This document shows, in pieces, positions 63,714-64,000 of a DNA stretch of 64,000 bases. Position 1 is the stretch's first letter. Every line of letters starts with the position of its first letter. The stretch is from NCBI RefSeq assembly GCF_902506505.1, contig NZ_LR733406.1:2876228-2940227 (forward strand), written 5' to 3'. Made by a program: the position numbers and the translations under genes. The notes under the pieces were generated by a model. The model was not told the DNA's origin and did no database searches. It saw nothing but the letters and a program-made list of their open reading frames with translations. The DNA is from Pseudomonas sp. 8AS. Its GTDB lineage: Bacteria; Pseudomonadota; Gammaproteobacteria; Pseudomonadales; Pseudomonadaceae.

Positions 63714-64000
63714 ATGACCGACAGCAGTAACAGCCCTCCAAGCCCCAGCGATAATGCCGTGCCCTGCCTGATCTTGAAGACGGGTCGGCCCGACTGCCTG
63801 GTGTATTTCTACCCGACGCGCTTCCAGCTGCAGCTGGCCGGTGGCGAACAGCGTATCGACCTGGGCTATTCCGGCAGCCGCCTGCTGGAGCGCCTGCTGC
63901 AAACACCGGGCGAAGTGGTGACCCGCGAGGAACTGCTGCTGTTCGCCTGGGCCGACCGCGTGGTCGGCCAGGGCAGCCTGAACCAGCAGGTGTATGTACT
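63714..64000 (+). CDS. ToxR/CadC-type winged-helix regulator, N-terminal part (lafZ position)
   Basis: The frame opens at ATG 63714 and runs off the right edge; 95 residues are visible. After a Ser/Pro-rich start, residues about 30-95 form an OmpR-type winged helix: RIDLGYSGSRLLERLLQTPGEVVTREELLLFAW and VVGQGSLNQQVYVL, the pattern of ToxR/CadC one-component regulators that have the DNA-binding domain in front of a membrane helix. Enterobacterial Flag-2 loci carry such a membrane regulator, lafZ, next to lafA. Identity with LafZ is an inference from position and fold. Confidence 0.7.
   Translation, partial: MTDSSNSPPSPSDNAVPCLILKTGRPDCLVYFYPTRFQLQLAGGEQRIDLGYSGSRLLERLLQTPGEVVTREELLLFAWADRVVGQGSLNQQVYV

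Overview
The window looks like chromosomal DNA of a Pseudomonas sensu lato species (Pseudomonadaceae). It is GC-rich, and several gene blocks follow orders known from Pseudomonas: nasA / PP2C-kinase / nirB / nirD / nasC / cobA; acyl-CoA ligase / sixA / DUF4389 / gpsA / hybrid kinase / fabA / fabB / chemoreceptor; and gacA / uvrC / pgsA / tRNA-Gly-Cys-Leu. No rRNA, CRISPR array, prophage or intact transposase is visible.

Layout. (1) 0-12 kb: the start of a ZIP metal transporter, a thioesterase and a small cytochrome c, then the assimilatory nitrate locus. Both transport (nasA) and reduction (nirBD-nasC-cobA) have a sigma-54 promoter followed by an RNA hairpin with an ANTAR-type hexaloop and a leader terminator, which predicts NtrC/NasT-type control. 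nasC carries an in-frame 144-bp insertion bounded by inverted repeats. (2) 12-20 kb: a type VI secretion vgrG island read right to left: VgrG, DUF4123 adaptor, then DUF3304 and DUF2235 (Tle1-like) genes with 4-nt overlaps. Its distal end is a graveyard: a second DUF3304, a frameshifted DUF2235 fragment joined to the 3' end of a phospholipase-D effector, an intact Sel1-type gene and a truncated copy of it. (3) 20-30 kb: core lipid and signalling genes (acyl-CoA ligase, sixA, gpsA, hybrid kinase, fabAB, chemoreceptor). (4) 30-40 kb: accessory metabolism and signalling, including mddA, a PAS/GAF hybrid kinase, an OmpR-type regulator, OsmC and pirin genes, and a cytosolic chemoreceptor behind a sigma-54 promoter. 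A DUF3859 gene occurs twice here, one copy damaged. (5) 40-50 kb: htpG, thioesterases, small membrane proteins, three tRNAs, pgsA, uvrC and gacA.

(6) 50.8-64 kb: a flagellar locus of lateral (Flag-2) type. flgBCDEFGHIJKL plus a hook-associated-like gene run leftward from a sigma-54 promoter. Divergently lie flgA, a lateral-type flagellin and the start of a ToxR/CadC-type winged-helix regulator. FlgJ carries a lytic-transglycosylase domain. The flagellin type, the gene after flgL and the winged-helix regulator match the lafA, lafW and lafZ positions of enterobacterial Flag-2 loci, so this is probably a second flagellum beside a polar one encoded elsewhere. Export, motor and flgM/flgN genes are not in the window.
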